A DNA stretch of 6,823 nucleotides from DASWUD01 sp036401755 (GTDB lineage: Bacteria; Pseudomonadota; Gammaproteobacteria; Thiohalomonadales; Thiohalomonadaceae). Location: assembly GCA_036401755.1 (NCBI GenBank), contig DASWUD010000097.1, forward strand, positions 1 through 6,823. Direction: 5' to 3'. The translations under genes were made by a program, and so were the position numbers. The notes beneath the pieces are model-generated. The model saw nothing but the letters and a program-made list of their open reading frames with translations. It was not told the origin of the DNA and made no database searches. Positions 4,178 through 6,823 of the stretch are shown one piece after another. The number at the start of each line of letters is the position of its first letter. Within the stretch, counting starts at the first letter, position 1.

Positions 4178-6742
4178 TTGCAAACTGTTCTCGATCTGCT
4201 CGGAAAGCCCATTCTGCTCCTGGATGAGCAAGGTAATGTCCGGTTCGCCAACCAGGCAGCCGTCGACCATTTCCAGCATCGCGAGGGGCTGAAGCAGCGA
4301 CCCGTGCATGAGGTTCTGCCCCACGCTTGGGCGGTTGATCTCCACGATCACATTCCACGGCTCATGCAACATGGCGGCTCCCACTGCTGGCGCTACGCTC
4401 ACAAGGAGCGCCACTACGAGGTCTGTATCGCGCCACTCGAGCATATCGAGGATCCCGCCGTGGCCTTGGCACTCATCACCCATGACATTACCGAGCATGA
4501 GTTGCTCGAATTTGAGCTGGCACGCACCCGGCGCGCCCTGGAGACGCTCAACCGGTGCAATTGGCTGATGATCCATGCCGATACGGAACAGCAATTGCTG
4601 ACGGAGATCTGCCGCACCATTGTCGAGAGCGGTGGCTACAGTTTCGCCTGGATCGGGCTGGCTGAGCACGATGCTGCACAGCGGGTGCGACCCGTGGCCC
4701 ACTATGGGTTCAACGAGGGCTATCTCGAGCAGATCGCCGTGAGCTGGGGCGACAACGAGCTGGGGCATGGACCGGTCGGTAGCGCCATCCGCGAGAATCG
4801 CGCGGCGATCTTCCAGAATATCGGCAGCGACCCCTCTTTTGCACCGTGGCGTGAACAGGCCGCCCTGCGTGGCTATCAGGCGGCGGCGGCACTGCCGCTG
4901 CACGAGAAGGGAACAGTGGTCGGCGCCCTCGCCATCTACGCGCCAGAGACCGATGCCTTCGACAGTCAGGAGGTAGCGCTGCTCACGGAGCTGGCGGGCA
5001 ATCTCTCCCACGGCATTCACGCGCTGCATCAGGCCAGTGAACTGCGCAAGCTGTCCCAGGCGGTGGAACAGAGCCCCGTCGCGGTGATGATCACCGACAG
5101 CAAGGGCAATATCGAGTACGTCAATCCACGATTTTGCAAGGTGAGTGGCTACAGCGCCGAGGAGGTGCTGGGCAAGAATCCGCGCCTGCTCAAGAGCAAC
5201 CACATTCCCGCCGCCGTCTATGACGACCTGTGGCGCACCATCAGCAGCGGGCAGACCTGGCAGGGAGAGATGCAAAACCGCAGCAAGCAGGGGCGGCTCT
5301 TCATCGAATACGCCACCATTTCACCGGTGTTCAATGCCCAGGGCGAGATCACCCACTTCATGGCGGTCAAAGAGGATATCACCGAGCGCAAGGCGTTCGA
5401 GGAGCGGCTCTGGCAGCAGAGCAATTTTGATCCGCTCACCAAATTGCCCAATCGCGCCCTGCTGCTGGATCGCCTCGACCAGGCGATGGGGCGCGCCCAT
5501 CTTGAAAACAGCAAGATCGCGCTGCTGCTCATCGATCTCGACAACTTCAAGACCGTCAACGACAGCCTCGGTCACGAGGTGGGCGATGAGTTTCTATTAC
5601 AGGTGGCCAAGCGGTTGCAGGGGTTGGTGCGCGAGGGCGACACTTTGGCTCGCATCGGTGGCGACGAATTCGCGCTGATCCTCTCCCGTGCCCAGACCCT
5701 TTACGAACTGGAGGAGAGCGCCGAGGCGATCCTCCAGGCGCTGGTCCCCGTGCTCAAGCTCGGGGCGACCGATCTGTTTGTCAGTGCCAGCATCGGCATC
5801 GCCCTCCACCCGCAGGATGGCGCCAGCAGTGGTGAGCTGCTTAAAAACGCCGATGCCGCCATGTACCGCGCCAAGGCGAGCGGCCGCGGCACCTACCGCT
5901 TCTTCACCCCCGAACTCAACCATCAGCTGGAGCAGCGCCTGCAGCTGGAAACAGCGCTGCGTGGTGCCCTGGCGCGCAACGAGCTTTCGGTCTACTACCA
6001 GCCGCAAGTCGATTGCAGTGAAGGGAGCGTGGTGGGGTGCGAGGCGTTGCTGCGCTGGCATAGCCCGGAACTTGGCCACATCCAGCCGGATCACTTCATT
6101 CCGCTTGCCGAGGAGACCGGCCTCATCATCGAGATCGGTCGCTGGGTGCTCGGGGAGGCGTGCCGCGAGGCACGCCGCTGGCATGACGCCGGCTATCCCT
6201 GGCTCCATGTCAGCGTCAATCTCTCGCTGCGTCAGTTTCACCATCGCGGCCTGGTGGGGAGTGTGCAGAAGGCACTGCGTGATTCAAGGCTGCCACCCAG
6301 CGCCCTGGAGCTGGAGGTGACCGAGAGCATCCTGATGGAGGATGTGGACCACGTGGCGGCCGTCCTGGCCGAACTGAAGCAGCTTGGTGTGCGCATTGCC
6401 CTCGACGACTTCGGCACCGGTTATTCATCACTCAGCTATCTGAAGCGCTTCCCCTTCAATGTGCTCAAGATCGACCGTACCTTTGTACGTGATGTCATCA
6501 CCAACAGCGACGACGCCGCGCTGTGCGAGGCGATCATCGTCATGGCGCAGCGCCTCAAGCTGAAGGTGATTGCCGAGGGGGTGGAGACGGAGGAGCAGTA
6601 CATCTACCTCTGCTCGCGCGGTGCCGACCTGCTGCAGGGCTACTACTTCGGCAAGGCGCTTGCCGGCAGCGAGTTCCGCGCGCAGCTCGCTCACTCATTC
6701 CATAACCAGGCCGCGCCGCGCACCCCACTGGAGTCTCCATAG
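4178..6742 (+). CDS. PAS-GAF-PAS-GGDEF-EAL cyclic-di-GMP turnover protein
   Basis: The product has 854 residues from TTG 4178. GGDEF domains make c-di-GMP from two GTP and EAL domains hydrolyse it to pGpG. Order: PAS (about 2-110), GAF (130-285, FAWIGLAEHD and ALPLHEKGTVVGAL), PAS with PAC end (292-405, VKEDITERK), GGDEF (418-577) and EAL (585-840). The GGDEF motif is intact (494-498), with RxxD (R485-D488) five residues before it, the product-inhibition I-site. The EAL part keeps E622 (CEALLRW), N681, LEVTES (712-717), LDDFGTGYS (742-750), K764 (LKID), AEGVE (799-803) and Q820. Both activities therefore look possible, and which dominates cannot be told. No membrane segment or signal peptide is seen, so it is a cytosolic sensor with unknown ligands. 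The start is uncertain: TTG has only a weak AGG upstream, while the strong site at 4117-4134 is in another frame. It lies close behind trmB. Confidence 0.93.
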   Translation: MQTVLDLLGKPILLLDEQGNVRFANQAAVDHFQHREGLKQRPVHEVLPHAWAVDLHDHIPRLMQHGGSHCWRYAHKERHYEVCIAPLEHIEDPAVALALITHDITEHELLEFELARTRRALETLNRCNWLMIHADTEQQLLTEICRTIVESGGYSFAWIGLAEHDAAQRVRPVAHYGFNEGYLEQIAVSWGDNELGHGPVGSAIRENRAAIFQNIGSDPSFAPWREQAALRGYQAAAALPLHEKGTVVGALAIYAPETDAFDSQEVALLTELAGNLSHGIHALHQASELRKLSQAVEQSPVAVMITDSKGNIEYVNPRFCKVSGYSAEEVLGKNPRLLKSNHIPAAVYDDLWRTISSGQTWQGEMQNRSKQGRLFIEYATISPVFNAQGEITHFMAVKEDITERKAFEERLWQQSNFDPLTKLPNRALLLDRLDQAMGRAHLENSKIALLLIDLDNFKTVNDSLGHEVGDEFLLQVAKRLQGLVREGDTLARIGGDEFALILSRAQTLYELEESAEAILQALVPVLKLGATDLFVSASIGIALHPQDGASSGELLKNADAAMYRAKASGRGTYRFFTPELNHQLEQRLQLETALRGALARNELSVYYQPQVDCSEGSVVGCEALLRWHSPELGHIQPDHFIPLAEETGLIIEIGRWVLGEACREARRWHDAGYPWLHVSVNLSLRQFHHRGLVGSVQKALRDSRLPPSALELEVTESILMEDVDHVAAVLAELKQLGVRIALDDFGTGYSSLSYLKRFPFNVLKIDRTFVRDVITNSDDAALCEAIIVMAQRLKLKVIAEGVETEEQYIYLCSRGADLLQGYYFGKALAGSEFRAQLAHSFHNQAAPRTPLESP

Positions 6743-6823
6743 GCCGGCGGCACCAACCGGGTGGCCACCACATCTGAAAAGATATAGCGACCCCACAGCC
6801 GTGGCACATTCTGGTAGAGGCGG
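6691..6823 (-). CDS. ROK-family sugar kinase (fructokinase/Mak-like), C-terminal 43 residues
   Basis: From the right edge the minus strand reads RLYQNVPRLWGRYIFSDVV, then ATRLVPPAYGDSSGVRGAAW, then LWNE and a TGA at 6691-6693. The ending GDSSGVRGAAWLW is the characteristic C-terminus of Mak-type ROK kinases, which phosphorylate a hexose (fructose in E. coli Mak) with ATP. The N-terminal ATP-binding region, the ExGH and zinc motifs and the start lie outside the window, so the substrate cannot be judged. The gene converges on the PAS-GAF-PAS-GGDEF-EAL gene, and their 3' ends overlap by 52 bp (6691-6742). No terminator hairpin is seen between them. The call rests on a short but very typical tail. 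Confidence 0.8.
   Translation of the reverse strand, partial: RLYQNVPRLWGRYIFSDVVATRLVPPAYGDSSGVRGAAWLWNE

Noticed and set aside
1..6823. CRISPR array, insertion sequence, or defence or secretion gene cluster
   Set aside because: No regularly spaced identical repeats, no transposase and no terminal inverted repeats were seen. Apart from the repeat region near the tRNA this is ordinary housekeeping and signalling DNA.

Overview
The window looks like a chromosomal segment of a fairly GC-rich gammaproteobacterium. The thiS-thiG-trmB order is one I know from Pseudomonas and other gammaproteobacteria. The tRNA-Gly(CCC) resembles enterobacterial glyU, and the AsmA-like, TrmB and Mak-type ROK proteins fit the same group. 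Nothing fixes the genus. A sulfur-oxidizer or Chromatiales-type relative is only a guess.

Left end (1-2148, minus strand). A tRNA-Gly(CCC) gene with a good sigma-70-type promoter is read leftward. It is followed by about 360 bp without a protein gene, then by an AsmA-family envelope protein that runs off the left edge. The 360 bp are not featureless. They hold two diverged copies of a unit of about 140 bp. Each unit starts with the last 22 nt of the tRNA gene (T-loop, 3' acceptor strand and CCA) and carries a conserved hairpin. A separate perfect 9-bp hairpin sits at the junction between the units. This resembles, in architecture only, the tRNA-3'-end repeats downstream of E. coli tyrT (the rtT repeats), and it is the most unusual part of the window.

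Middle (2228-4094, plus strand). thiS and thiG make the sulfur carrier and the synthase of the thiamine thiazole ring. trmB, the tRNA m7G46 methyltransferase, follows. No thiamine riboswitch is visible upstream. thiS lacks a Shine-Dalgarno and may be leaderless.

Right part (4132-6742, plus strand). A large cytoplasmic c-di-GMP protein has the order PAS-GAF-PAS-GGDEF-EAL. Both catalytic domains look intact and an inhibitory RxxD site is present. Its 5' end is odd. The only strong ribosome-binding site and ATG lie one frame away from the main reading frame, with a C5 run between them, so a frameshift, a sequence error or a weak TTG start must be considered.

Right edge (6691-6823, minus strand). 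The last 43 residues of a ROK-family sugar kinase (fructokinase/Mak type) are present. Its gene converges on the c-di-GMP gene and overlaps its 3' end by 52 bp.
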